From positions 1,674,001 to 1,738,000 of the forward strand of contig JARKIF010000001.1 in NCBI GenBank assembly GCA_029378245.1: a stretch of 64,000 nucleotides of DNA. The letters are read 5' to 3'. The translations under genes were made by a program, and so were the position numbers. The notes beneath the pieces are model-generated. The model was not told the origin of the DNA. It did not search any database and saw nothing but the letters and a program-made list of their open reading frames with translations. This document shows, in pieces, positions 10,151 to 21,900 of the stretch. How positions within the stretch are numbered: the stretch's first letter is position 1; each line of letters starts with the position of its first letter. Origin of the DNA: Roridomyces roridus (Eukaryota; Basidiomycota; Agaricomycetes; Agaricales; Mycenaceae).

Positions 10151-13100
10151 ATGAACAACATATCCTCGCCCTCCCCCTCGCCCTCCTCTGTTCAGTCTAC
10201 CGGGCTCATGGCTGCATACGCTCACTCAAAAGGCAGTTTTTGACGACAAAGCTGCTGGTGATCAAATCGGACTGTTCCTGAATGCAAAACCACAGGAGCT
10301 GGAACCCTTCCTGGCCTCCATACGCCAAGACAATGAATCCCTCATCCGCTGGTCTTGGACCGGGATGGATCCGTTGCCGGAAGTAGTCCACTGGGCGACA
10401 GGTTGTCCTGATCCACGCATATTCAACCCGAGTAATCCTGGCAAGAGCATACGCGATTTCATCACAAGTCACTTCACACCCTTGATCATTGTGGATCTTC
10501 TCCTTCATATTTCTGGTCCAGATCCGGCACGGCTTGCTGTCCGCGCGGTGTCGCGAGGTAAATCAAACACTCTCAACGTATGCATTCTTGTTGTTTATTT
10601 CCCGTGCTGAGGAGGACTAACAATCGTCTTTTTCAAGGATCTCTATCGTCTTTCCGACTGGAAACAGTCCTTGAAGGAGGGAAACAAAGCCTATGGTGGA
10701 CTTAAATTACCTCGACCGGCGAATCAGTCCACCGTGACCTCAGGGCCCAAACAATCCTATCTCAATTTCTGGGCTGAGTTAAGCAAGGATCGTGCGCTGC
10801 CAAAAGTCCTCGGCAACATTCGCAGTATGAAGACCGTGTTGGCTGTGTATCTGCACGTATGTGGCATCTTGTGATCGTGACTATTCTCGCTTAAAATTCT
10901 TCAGGGTGATACCTCATTGTCAACAAATGCGTTGGGCGAACAAATCAAAAGGTGTGCATTCTTTGCGGCTCAATATTGCGACTCAATGAGATAGGGATGC
11001 CAAGCTGTTGAATATAACCCTCACGAACGAAGACATAGATCGAGCACTGGCGTGCCCGGATGAGCCTGCGCGGAAGTTAGTCTCTTATTAACAGACACTA
11101 TAACTCTACTCATTCTTTGTATAGGCGAAAGTTGATCACACCTTTACTCGTCGCTCTGGCCAATTCTCCGCTATGTCTTCTCAGAAACACAACATTGTCC
11201 CGTTTTTCATCCGCTCGTTTGGCTCTTCTGAAGGTATGCTCAGGGCATTTGATTCAATTGCCTTGTTGACACCCCTACTTTCGCAGTGTTGGAGAGATCT
11301 GGGGAATGTTCACAAGCTGACTGCGGAGGATCACCTGGGTCAGGTTGAAAAGATTTTTTGGACGAAACTTTTCCAGCTTGCTTGGGGAGTGATTGACAAG
11401 GAAGAGACCATGCTCCGCGAATTTTTCGAAGAGGACTTTATCAAACAGACGATATCCGGTGACTTGGAAAAGATGGGATACAAAAGCATCGGACTGTGTG
11501 AGTGCCATCGTCGTCTCATTAACAATGTTGACGATGGATAGATTATAACGAAGAACCGGTGCGTGTTGAAGAGATGTTGTCTCAAGCTCGGGAAACGATA
11601 TCTTAATCTGATGACGAGATGGCACCTGCGCAAGATGTTGAAGTCATCCAACCAATTGAGGAAGAAGCAGTCCAACCGCAATCTGATGACAAGATGGTAC
11701 CTGCGCAAGATGTTGAAGTCATCCAACCAACTGAGGAAGAACCAGTTCAACCGCAGAAGCGCCGCCGTGTCGTGTCGCTTGTCGAATCCGAAGCGGATAC
11801 GGAGACTGGTTCAGGAGGGCAACTGCGCTCACGCACCCAAACCACCACCACTGTGGCTACCACCGCAGTGCCTTCCAACCGTCCGTCACGCAAGAGGCGA
11901 AAGGTTTCCGTGGAGGATGTTGACTCTTCTTCACCCTCTGGTCCCTGGCTTCTCATTACGGATGATTGGGAACGTCTACCGACGGACGCTGAGCGCTTAC
12001 AACATGAATGGGAAGATTGTCCTGAACGTCGTCTCGAGCCTACAAGTTTGTATGCCCTTGCACCTGAAGACGCACAGCTGCCTATTGAGTATTGGGAATT
12101 TGATTCGGTTCCTGTTCTCTCCGGGGCCACGGGCGAACGATACCTTCCCGCGCAGCAAAGAACCTTCCACTATCGGCCGCTGCAGAATGGGGTGCGTGCT
12201 CAGCGTCGATTATCCGCTGTCCTCTAAATATATTTAGATCGATGAGATACCCATATTGAAGAAAATCCTTGCATGTTGTCCAAAACTATACGACGAGAGT
12301 CGTCAAATGAACGTGCCACTGCATGCCCACCCTTCAGCCCAACTTTTCCATTCGTCGGGGCGATATAAGGACGCTGACGGCAAGTCATTACTGCCTGACA
12401 TCGTTCCGTCCGATCAACAATCAATGGTCTATGTTACATCGGAGGACGAATGGAAAAAACTGGCAGGACGGCAGCAGCAAGAGATTTTGCGACATCGCTG
12501 CGCTCTTATTTTGCCGATAGACTACGATGGCACAACGGTTTCTTTTGAGGAGGGCCTCTCGGCGTTCACAGATTTGGATAGGAGAGCATGGATACAAGGT
12601 ATGTTGTATGTGTCAACTTGCGGACCCTGGATAAAAATTCTATCAGATCTTGGAGTGAGAAAGACATACGATGAGGTGCGTTTGCGAGTTGGACGACCAC
12701 AAGACCTCCTCGATTGTCGGAGGGCAAAGGAGAGCGCGAATGCAGACAAATCGCAGCGCCTAAATCTGTTATCCAACCCGATCGAGTGCCAATCGTTGCC
12801 TGCATCAAGCGGATGGCGGTAAGCATTCTCGTGCCAGTGGTCTACGGCGGCTTGACTTGACATTTCCGTAGCAACCTAGCCACTGAGGAGCACGTTTGGC
12901 AGAGGTTGAATCAATCCACAATTGTGCCACAGTGTCCATTCCCTCGTGGCGAAGTACAATGGGCAACCTTCGCAACGGAGGGCGCTATCACTTTCTTCCG
13001 CAATAACGTCTTGTACACCGAAGTCACCATGTCGACCGGCGACAAAATCTGGATATTGGCGCGGCGACGAACTGACTTGGCCGCAGACAACTTCAGAGGA

Positions 13101-14088
13101 GTCATGCGATCTCGCCACGCATTCGACGACTTTGATGGATGCACCGACAATACCGACGTCTATGTTTACGAAGTAGTCCATCTCAACTCGAGGACGACGT
13201 TGCTCATGACAGCGTCGGTGTTACACATGGACATCGGCATGTCCGACTGCATTGCTCTCGGTCGACATGCTGCTCCTTCAGCCCAAATCTCCCAGTGTGT
13301 GCTCGCAGCACTGCATAATACAATTTTGACGACCACGAGTGTGGATCACGAACCTGTTCAGCAATTTTTGATTCGTATATTCATTTTCTGGGCGTCAAGG
13401 TTGACCAAGGGGGACATCAAAGAGGAGTTCACTCGAATGCACTTACCTGACATATCGAGGAAGGAGGGTATTCTCGATCTCATGGTATTACGCAGCTTCG
13501 TGGTCCTGTTGCTTGCGCTCCGCAGTTCTTCCTACCGCGCCGATCGAGAAGACCATAACATTCCTTTATCAACGGACTTTGCTCGAGAACTGTCTGTCGC
13601 TTGGAGACAGGCTCATGCCGTGGCGACATTCATCGACGGTGCTTATTGTCTTCGGCCTTGTGGCGGCCAGCCCACGTCGCAAATGCCGATCAGCTTCACC
13701 GAAGCCGCAAACGTATGGTTTTTCTTTATGGCAGAAATGCAAGTTAAATCGGTTTTAGGTGGTCCTCGTCAACATGACGGTGTCCATGTACCGATACGCA
13801 TGTTCGCAGATTGACGAAGATAAAGACCAAGACGTGAAGCTGGCACGACCTTGGTTGCAAGCGGATCATTTCTTCGAGCAGCTTTCACGCAGTCTAGCGT
13901 TTTTCGATAATCATCCGGCGGCAGACTCCCAGGATCTGTTTGCAGACGCGGAACCATTGGAGCTTGAATCTCCGCTCCTGGATTCCTTCCGAACGCAGGC
14001 AGAGGACGTTGCAGTCAATGCACCCATGTTGATCCTATGGAGCGCGGACGACATCCCCTTCCAATTAGAACGTCGAGGGGCGTCTTGA
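10151..14088 (+). CDS. Large multi-exon protein with JmjC-like domain; in-frame stop and one frame break
   Basis: About ten exons can be chained by splice signals: 10151-10577, 10638-10856, 10905-10951, 10995-11075, then others, with late introns at about 12192-12237, 12826-12872 and 13713-13758. The N-terminus is Ser/Pro-rich. The region 12870-13300 (GEVQWATF, TGDKIWILAR, VLHMDIG, CIALGRH) matches in pattern a JmjC/cupin-like family common in Agaricomycetes, but the usual HxD metal ligands are replaced (FRNN). A T5 run at 10237-10241 puts the first exon out of frame by one base. A TAA at 11604-11606 interrupts the frame just before a 75-nt tandem repeat. The second half could instead be a separate gene starting at 11619. 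The domain call comes from remembered family pattern, not a search. Confidence 0.55.
11605..11754 (+). repeat. 75-nt tandem repeat, two units, coding
   Basis: Units 11605-11679 and 11680-11754 differ at only a few bases and encode a 25-residue acidic repeat around APAQDVEVIQP. The codon before the common TCTGATGAC is CAA in unit 2 and TAA in unit 1. Confidence 0.9.
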
Positions 14089-14791
14089 TTGGCGGATGTA
14101 TCATACACCGTTTTGCAGCCCATTATCCCAACCACGCCGAGTTTGCCCTTATCAATCTTATCTCTTTCTTGCGTCTCATGTCACCACTTTTTCATTCACG
14201 ATTTGCGAAGGAGGCCAAGGTGTAGTAGGATACACTTCAATCGATTGTTGTACAACCCCGAGCCCAATCCCACCATAAGTGCTCCTCTCCAGCGGCGCCA
14301 GTGCAGACCAAAGCCACCGCGGCCAACCCGGTGTCGAGGATCGAGGTTCTAGTCTTTGATGGTTACGAACCCCGAATGGCTTGCGGCTCGAGCGTTCGTC
14401 GGTATTCCACCCGCAGCCGTGAATCGGCCCCTCGCTTTCCGAGGCCAATACGGAGGACCGCACTCGCCGCGAAAGAGTTCCTCATTCAGACTCATCAAGA
14501 CTCATCTTTGCAGGGTCGGACCTGATTTCGGGTGGGTCGACAAGGAGAGGGCTATGTTGCATTCACTTTGGAGCATTGCCTTGACCTCGGACCAGGCCGC
14601 TAATCTGTTAATTTGTAGTCAGAAGCAGTGAGTGAAGCAGTGCATATCGCCGAAATCAATCAATCACAACATTAGATTGATGGATTGATGGCGCGGGGCT
14701 GTTCATCTCTGTACCTATAAAAGGCCCGCCAAATTCCGGTTGCCTTCATCTTCCTCTCTTTCTTCTTTCATCCATCTCTCCTTCATATAAC
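14089..14791 (+). pseudogene. Intergenic region with degraded CipC-like remnant
   Basis: Between 14450 and 14640 short pieces resemble CipC exons (an AAKE segment, then GWVDKERAM, close to GLDWVDKEKAQ of copy C), but no continuous frame or splice pattern survives. The rest is promoter of copy D. Confidence 0.35.
14716..14723 (+). promoter_or_regulatory. TATA box of CipC copy D
   Basis: TATAAAAG 76 nt before the ATG of copy D. Confidence 0.7.
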
Positions 14792-15273
14792 ATGGGCTTC
14801 TTCCACCACGATTCCGACGAGGCTCAGGCCTACAACCAAGTATGTCTTCGTCGTCGTCGCTGTCGTCGCGTCCCTTACACTCTTTATAGCTCGAGGGCAA
14901 CCCCCACCACAAGGCCGAAGTCAGCCACGAGTTGCTCGCTGGCGCTGCCAGCTACTTCGCGGCCAAGGAGCTCGAGAAACACCAGGCCCAGAACGGCAAG
15001 CCTGCCTCGCACGCTGAGGCCAAGGCCCTCCTGTACGTTGACCATCGGTCCCATCGCGCTCCAACCCATGCTCATATACACTCTCCTCAGTGCTGGTTTC
15101 GCTGGTGCCTTCATCGACCGTGAGGTCGAGTCCCGCGGCCTTGACTTCATCGACAAGCAAAAGGCCAAGAACCACGGTACGTCTCTCTGTTCGCTGCTCT
15201 TCGTCGCGTCTTACGATGCCTGCTTGTAGCCCACGAGAAGGTCGTTGACGAGGTGATCGTCGAGGGGTACTAA
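14792..15273 (+). CDS. CipC-like protein (DUF3759), copy D
   Basis: Four exons with the same intron positions as copies A and C. It starts MGFFHHDSDEAQAYNQ, carries HKAEVSHELLAGAASYFAAK, AGFAGAFIDREVESRGLDF and KQKAKNH, and ends DEVIVEGY. Its first intron shares a long stretch with that of copy E, so D and E are recent duplicates, now inverted and converging on the oxidoreductase. Intact. Confidence 0.9.
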
Positions 15274-15657
15274 GTTAACAAATAATCGAATGTCGTCAAT
15301 GTTGTATGTAAATCCAATCGATTAGCGCGTAGATGGTGCAATCGCGGTACGGTGACAGCGGGTTTCCATTTGAGCGGGTTTCCATTTGAGCGTTGCTACT
15401 TGCATCGGACGGGGGTAATAAATGGCCACGATCAGGTCATTCGCGACCTTGGATCCCGACGCGCCAACGCCGCCTTATACCGCCGCGCCTGGATAGGCGC
15501 CCCTAAACGCGCTTAGCATCATGATGGACTCGGATCGGCGCACATGTGATACTGCTTACCGCCTCGAATGTTCCCGGAGAGTCGGTCTCGAGAAATCTCC
15601 GTCTCTTGCTTTTAACCATGCGTGCGTGCAAGCTCACTTCCAATTTACAGCCCACTC
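15274..15657. other. Intergenic region
   Basis: Between CipC copy D and the oxidoreductase. It contains a short direct repeat near 15358-15392 (GCGGGTTTCCATTTGA twice) and nothing else I can name. Confidence 0.5.
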
Positions 15658-16882
15658 ATGGGGAACACAGACTACAAACGCATCGTTCTCAACTCACGAC
15701 CCGTAGCGGACATTGAGCCTACGACGTTCCGCACCGAGGTCCTTCCCCTTGAAAAACTCAAGCCCGGACCTGGTGAGGTGCTCATTCAGATTACATGGCT
15801 TTCGCTGGACCCTGCGATGCGTGGTTATATCAGAGACGCGAGGAGTTACTTGCCACCGGTGCGGATTAACGTCATTCTTAGAGGCCTCACCTGACTGGGA
15901 GACAGGTTAAAATCGGGGAGACGATGCGGGGGATGTCCCTGGGCGTTATTGTAGAGGTGGGCACCGGGAGTACCCATTCCGTGGGTGAGGTAGTAACGAG
16001 CGCAAGTGGTGCGTGCTCCCATTCATTCCTGACGCGTTTTTATTGAATTTTTGGTTCAGGATGGACCGAGTATGCTGTGATGAAGGACAATGCTGTGGAC
16101 AAGGTGACTGTCCCGCCAGGCGTCATTGCACTGGATTTCCTCAACACACTCGGCACGTCGGGGCTCACGGCGTATTTTGGTTTGCGGGATACATGCGATC
16201 TCAAACCGGGCGAGAAGCTGCTAGTTTCGGGTGCTGCGGGTTCCGTTGGGTCGGTCGCGTGTCAACTGGGCAAACGGGCTGGCGCAAAGGTGTATGCTAT
16301 CGCTGGCTCGCCGGAAAAGTGCAAATGGCTCGAGCAGGAGCTCGGTGTGGACAAGGCGCTCAACTACAAGAGCCCGACGTTCCGGGACGACTTGAGGCAG
16401 ATTGGGTTCATTGATGTCTACTTTGACAATGTCGGAGGGGACATCCTCGACATGGTGCTGACGAGGCTGAACAAGGGCGCGCGTATTTCTATGTGTGGTG
16501 AGTTTGTTGGCTTCTCGTACTGCTTTCCTCTGACGCGATTTTAGGCGCCATCTCGCAGTACAACGCGACCCAGCCCAAGGGCTTGCAAAACTACCAAACG
16601 CTCATTGCTATGCGCGGAAAACTGCAGGGATTCATCGTGTATGCGTTCTCTTTGTTTCACAGACTCCAACTGACATTATATTCCAGGCTCGACTATGCGG
16701 CTGAATTCCCTGTCGCTATCGAAGAGATGGGCAAATGGCTTGCAGATGGGTCGATCAAGCGGCAATTCCATATCGTGGAGGGCATCGAGGCGGCGCCGGT
16801 CGCCCTCCCAATGCTTTTCAGTGGCGGGAACACCGGAAAACTGGTGGTGAAGGTCGCTGAACACGTCAAAACGAAGTTGTAA
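15658..16882 (+). CDS. NADP-dependent oxidoreductase, MDR superfamily (PTGR/LTB4DH-like)
   Basis: Zinc-free medium-chain reductase that probably reduces alpha,beta-unsaturated carbonyls with NADPH in the cytosol (family knowledge). Five exons: 15658-15858, 15906-16008, 16060-16497, 16545-16638, 16687-16882. Conserved marks: SLDPAMRGY near the N-terminus, GTSGLTAYFGL, the Rossmann motif GAAGSVGS, YFDNVGG, and a SGGNTGKLVVKV tail. Length of about 340 residues is normal. No frame damage. It sits between the inverted CipC copies D and E, so a shared stress or detoxification setting is possible but unproven. Confidence 0.9.
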
Positions 16883-17179
16883 ACCTTCTGAATGGCCTCC
16901 CGAGCCCATATAATTATTTCGGACATTTTTCGAGCCCGTAGGAACGAGTAGTGAGCACTTTTGGTGGAATGATGAGAATGTGATCAATGCATCAAAAAGC
17001 TATCTAGTCACTCCATTCTTGTGCTAAAATCACAGAGAAATTCTGGAGGGTATTCAACATGTATCCAAGGGTTCTGTTGGGATATAATTCCCATTTTCGA
17101 TGTGCGTCGAGGAAAAGGACCTACGTGTGACGAATGCGTCACGCTGATGCTTCCTATCTTTGCATGTGATTCTCGGACC
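16883..17179. other. Intergenic region
   Basis: 3' flank of the oxidoreductase and promoter of the small membrane-protein gene. Nothing recognised. Confidence 0.5.
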
Positions 17180-17918
17180 ATGGCCTGATCACCTGCTCGA
17201 AAACTTGCAATCCGCTCTCATCTGCGTGTTTTGGCTCTTGCTCTCTGGAATGCAGCAGCGCTGGTCGTCCCACGCTTTGCGCCAGCTTCAACTCGTCGTA
17301 CCTGGCGGCGCCATCACACATTATCTGCGTACCCACGAACACCTTGCTGCAGCCCTTGCGAATTCAGATCCGGAGAGTTGGGGGCGGTGCGTTGCGCCCA
17401 CATGTCGAGCAATGTCTGGAATATTCATGGGCCAAAAGAACAGCCGCCGTGGCAAGTCTGGCGTTCGGCGCACTAACCGTTCTGCTATTCGTCTACATCC
17501 TCCTCACACCATGGATACACGGTGTCCAGCCTGATGTACGCGACTGTGCTATAAAATATTGAATACGACCCATGACACTGAAAAACTAGTTTCGATCTTG
17601 GCGCGAATCCGGGCAGCTTTCGTCCGTTATTCCCGTACGTGTTAAATTAGTGCGGGGTTGGGCGCTGATGCACGTCTTCAGATGCTGACGTTCTCCATCG
17701 TGACGGGGTTTTTGGGCACTGCGGTGACGCTAGGACAGTGGACAGATCTTGGGTACCCGCGGGCGGTGGTTGGCAGTGAGTTGTTCCGCCCCGAATGTGT
17801 GTGCCTGACTGATGTTGCGTCATTGCGATTAGCGTCGGCGATTTACGCGTTAGGTTTCGGTCTTCTGGGATTGCTGCCAGCGCCCCGACTTGGGACAAGG
17901 ACGCAGCGTCCTGACTGA
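17180..17918 (+). CDS. Small multi-span membrane protein, frame-broken N-terminal half
   Basis: Function unknown. Later exons are clean: one ending at 17535, then 17590-17634, 17682-17775 and 17833-17918. Hydrophobic segments AFGALTVLLFVYILLTPW, FSIVTGFLGTAVTLG and YALGFGLLGLL suggest about three or four spans. The first exon (17180-17535) reads as protein only if the frame changes near 17183, 17222, 17290 and 17390. Pieces such as DHLLENLQSALI, WNAAALVVP, AITHYLRTHEHLAAAL and EQCLEYSWAKRTAAVASLA follow one another in the expected order. Either this exon is decaying or the consensus is poor here. Confidence 0.6.
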
Positions 17919-18264
17919 TTATTATTTGAGTGGAGGTTTTTCTTCTTGGAATCAAAAAGTGTATACGCTGCGTCATTGATCAGCCAAGACGCGTCTTCTA
18001 CGAATGGCGCGTCGAATACCAAGGCAACAAGGTCAGTGCGCGGCGACACGGGCATCGGTTAGTCTGAATAGGCGTTGGAATGCACACATCGGTTTCTCCA
18101 TGTCCACGCGACACAATTGAGATTCGCGCCCAGGCCCGCAATCATCAAGCAGTCATTCAGTCATTATCGATGGAATCCACGCAACAATCACGAATCGCGC
18201 ACTGCCTTGACTTCTTTCATGCGAGGAATGTCCATTTTACAGTTGTACACTACACATTGAATAT
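17919..18264. other. Intergenic region
   Basis: Convergent space between the membrane-protein gene and CipC copy E. No gene seen. Confidence 0.5.
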
Positions 18265-18747
18265 TTAGTTCTCGACGACGATGACCTCCTCAACGACCTG
18301 GTCGTGAGCTAGAAGAAACCAATGAGAAAAGGTTGAGAAGAGAGAAGAGTAAGAACGCACCGTGGCTCTTGGCCTTCTGCTTGTCGATAAAGTCGAGGCC
18401 ACGGGTCTCAACCTCGCGGTCGATGAAGGCACCAGCGAAGCCAGCACTGTGGAGAGGGTAGATGAGCATTGGCGGAGCGCGATGGGGCCGATCTTGGACG
18501 TACAGGAGGGCTTTGGTCTCGGCATGCGAGACGGGCTTGCCGTTCTTCTCCTGGTGCTTCTCGAGCTCACGGGCGGCGAAGAAGGAGGCGGCACCAGCGA
18601 GCAGCTCGTGGCTGATTTCCGACTTGTGGTGGGGGTTGCCCTCGAGCTGCAGAGAGTGTAAGGGACGCGACGATAGCGACGAGGACGAGGACGACATGCC
18701 TGGTTGAAGGCGTCGGCCTGGGGAGAGTTGTCAGAGAAGAATCCCAT
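18265..18747 (-). CDS. CipC-like protein (DUF3759), copy E, with a GC-AG intron
   Basis: Reverse-strand member of the array. Start ATG at 18747 (MGFFSDNSPQADAFNQ). Exon 1 ends at 18700 and the next base pair is GC, giving a GC-AG intron 18699-18647; copies A, B, C and D use GT at the equivalent place. The core reads HKSEISHELLAGAASFFAAR and AGFAGAFIDREVETRGLDF, ending VEEVIVVEN. Intact, and closest to copy D. Confidence 0.9.
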   Translation of the reverse strand: MGFFSDNSPQADAFNQACRPRPRRYRRVPYTLCSSRATPTTSRKSATSCSLVPPPSSPPVSSRSTRRRTASPSRMPRPKPSCTSKIGPIALRQCSSTLSTVLASLVPSSTARLRPVASTLSTSRRPRATVRSYSSLFSTFSHWFLLAHDQVVEEVIVVEN

Positions 18748-18830
18748 GGTAAATGAAAGTAGTGGTGGTGGTGGTGGATGGAGAGAAAGGGCGGTTGATC
18801 TTCTGTGATTGTCGAAGGCGCTTTTATAGC

Positions 18831-18838
18831 TCAGGGGC
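18831..18838 (-). promoter_or_regulatory. TATA box of CipC copy E
   Basis: TATAAAAG on the reverse strand, 84 nt before the ATG of copy E. It lies 75 nt from the UTP20 start on the other strand, so the two genes share a very short divergent promoter. Confidence 0.65.
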
Positions 18839-18912
18839 TGTTCTTACCCGATTGGGGATATGATGCGCTGTATTTGGCAAGTGCACAGCCCTCCGAAATT
18901 TTGGACTCCATC

Positions 18913-21900
18913 ATGGCGGACGCGCCTCGGACGAAGCGGTTCACCGTGCGCGACTGCTCATTCTCACTCATTCAATTTATTCAACTCCTTCCAGCACCAA
19001 TCTTACGCCAAGAGTCTCAAGGAAGTCCATCTCCCGTCCGCACTCAGTCAAACCCCGCTCGACAACGACCTCCAGGTTCTCTAGGCCCGGTACTTTCATT
19101 TTCCTTGAAACTGACGCACTGTTAGGACCATGAATCCCACTTTTACACTTCCCTGGAGCACTGGCAGCAGCTCAACCTCGCACCGAGCTTTATTAAATTT
19201 GCGCACCGTGTCGGACCTTTGTCCGGGTCTATGCCCCTGCTCCTCCACAACTGGCAGGAAATTATACAATTATGGGTAGCTGCCCTGGACGACTCAGATG
19301 ATGAAGGGTTGCTTGCGGTTCTCGAGTGCGTTGCTTTTCGCAGACATGAATGCTAATATTGATTCTTAAAAAAGCCTACTTCAAAAAATAACCCATGACT
19401 TGCGGAGGACTCTGTCGCCCGTATTCCTCGACCCTATACTCCCGCGTCTTCTCGCATTATTACATCGCTCCAGGAGCATCTCCGCACCGGCGCTCACTGC
19501 GCTAACCGCAACGTTTGATGCGCTTTTCAAGTTCCTCCTCATCCCTGCTTCGACCAGTTCAGAGCTCGGGCTGCTCGAGACGACGTGGAATGCTATACGC
19601 GAGACCTTGCCGAAATGTTTACCCGAAGTCCAGAGGTCCATGGCAGAGGTGTGGGGTCGGGTATTGCGGACACTCAAACCCGAGGCAAGAGAAAGGGCGG
19701 TCACCATGTTGGCTGAAAGTGTTGTCAGCGAGGATGAGGCTGAAGTGCAGGATGCGGTCGCGTGGTCGGTGGGGTCTGCTTGCAAGGTGAGCTCGCGCAA
19801 TTATTTCTCACTTTACTCAATTAAATTCCCATAGTCGGTCGCCGACACTCTGCACACAAGTACACCCTCCATTATCACGCCTTTGCTCGACTACCATCTT
19901 TCCGCTCCGACCGACCAGACGCCGAAAACTTACAACCTCCTCCGCCGCCTCCTCACCGCCTTGATCCACTATGTTAAGGGTTACCCGAATTTTGTGCCCC
20001 TTGGGGACGTCATCGTCGACCGATTCCTCTCGCTGGCGCAAGGAACGACAACCACAAACTCTCCCTATGAGCACATGGAAACCCTTCGGAGAATGATGGA
20101 CATAATGTCTGTTGTCGCCGCGGTTCGCAAGGGCTCCCTGCTGACCCGTATGGACTCCTCCCTGATTAAATCTTCCTGCCTACTCACTTGACTGCAGAAA
20201 AACAAGCAACAGCTCTTTTAACGCCGTTCCCCGCCGTACTAACCCTCTCTCTGGCCTCCCCAGATCCTTCTCCCCTCCTCATTCCTGCCCTCCTCCGCCT
20301 CGCAACAGCGCTCCTAACCGCCTTGCCCGAAGAGAACCGATCGTTTTGGATGACCAAGGGCCGCGAGGTCCTGGACACTGTCTGGACTGCAACCTCCGAA
20401 AAGACTATCCTATTCGCGATATCATTGACGGGCGCGTTGGCAGAGCTCGGCTGGGGAGGGTGGCGTGCATTGGGGGTGCCCATCGTGTTGCGCATGTCGA
20501 GTAGGATCCTTATGAACGACGAGGGCGAGGGGCGCGAGGAACTGCAGCGTCGGACTTTTGGGCTTATTGCTGAACTTTGGCGCACGGGCAAGTTGGTGAG
20601 TAAAGACGGGGATGTGGTTTGGAGGAATGCTGTCGAGACGTGGGGGGTTAGGAAGCTGAAAGAGCTCAAACAGTGTGTGCATCTGTTTGGCTGGGAACAG
20701 GTGCGTTGGTTTTGTGTGCTGCAATTCCTCAAAATAACCGCCCGTGCAGGCAACGGAATTGACCAACATCCTCGCCTTGTCGTCCAATTTCTCACCCTCA
20801 TCTGGTATCTCGTCTGCATTGGGTGACTTATGTGACGCCATTTTGGCGAATCCGAACAGCACCGTCGCGGGCCCAGGCCAATCGTGGTTCCTCGGAACAT
20901 GCCTGCGTACGCTCTCTCAACGACCGGTAGCAGAGTGGGATAGTATGGACCTCGTGACCTGGGTGCGGGCGTGTACTGCGGGAGAGAGCATATGGTCGTC
21001 GTCGGCAGATATCCTTGAGGCTCTTGCGGCTCTTCTTGCAGCTCGGGAGACGTCTGGGATCGCCATTGAGGAGATCTACCCAGCCCTGGCCGCGAGTGTT
21101 CTGTCCCACTCACGCGCCTTACGTCTGGGCGCTCTACGTCTTCTCTCCGCTGCTCAGCCGTCTGATGCGCAGGAGGTCGCAAGCGTTGTTTGGCGGGCGA
21201 GGAGGTTTCTGTTGACGTGCACGGTGCGAGAGAGCGGGTGCTGCGAATTGGGAGGATGGAGACGGTAGTGAAGGATAAGCAGCGAGAAACGGATTTTGGG
21301 CCTGATTTGTGCATCCGGTGGCTCGTCGGTGCGTTCTTGTTGCTTGATGACTCGCCAAATTTGACTGGTCTGTAGCTCAACTAAGGTGAATCTAAGCCCG
21401 CTTTGGTCACCCGCGGCCGGCGCGTTGGCGCAACTGGCGCAGCGGTTTGGGGATGAGGTGTGGACGTTGGTGTTCCAGGAGTTGCAGGCAGTGTATTCGG
21501 ACGCACCTCCAGCCGAAACTTCTGAGCCGCCAGATGTAGATATGGAGGGTTCCAGCGATGCTACCCAAGATCCCTCGGAGTCAGAATACACGTGGAAGGC
21601 TCCAAGCGCGCATCACCTCCGCAAGACTGTTAGTAAATGGCTCAGTACGCACCGGGAGAAGGAGCAACTGGTCAAAGTACGTGTCTTTTTTGCACCTTGA
21701 AAGACTGATTTGAATTTTCTATCTAGGCACAACCCAAGGGTGATCGGCTCGATAGTCAATCATACGAGTCCCAGCTTCTTTTCGCCCTCGGTGAATGCCC
21801 TGCTTTGGTTCAAAAACACAACCGCGACATCGTTCCCTTCTTTTTGAATCTCGCGACTCCTTCTGTCGATCCGTCCTCCAAACTCTCCCGCCACAAACTG

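Noticed and set aside
11235..11286. Reading through 11235-11286 as coding
   Set aside because: A continuous frame exists, but the upstream exon is in another frame and a phase-0 GT-AG intron here joins the two better-looking protein segments.
20184..21380. 398-residue minus-strand open frame
   Set aside because: Arg/Ser/Pro-rich shadow opposite UTP20 exons whose HEAT-repeat protein is clear on the plus strand.
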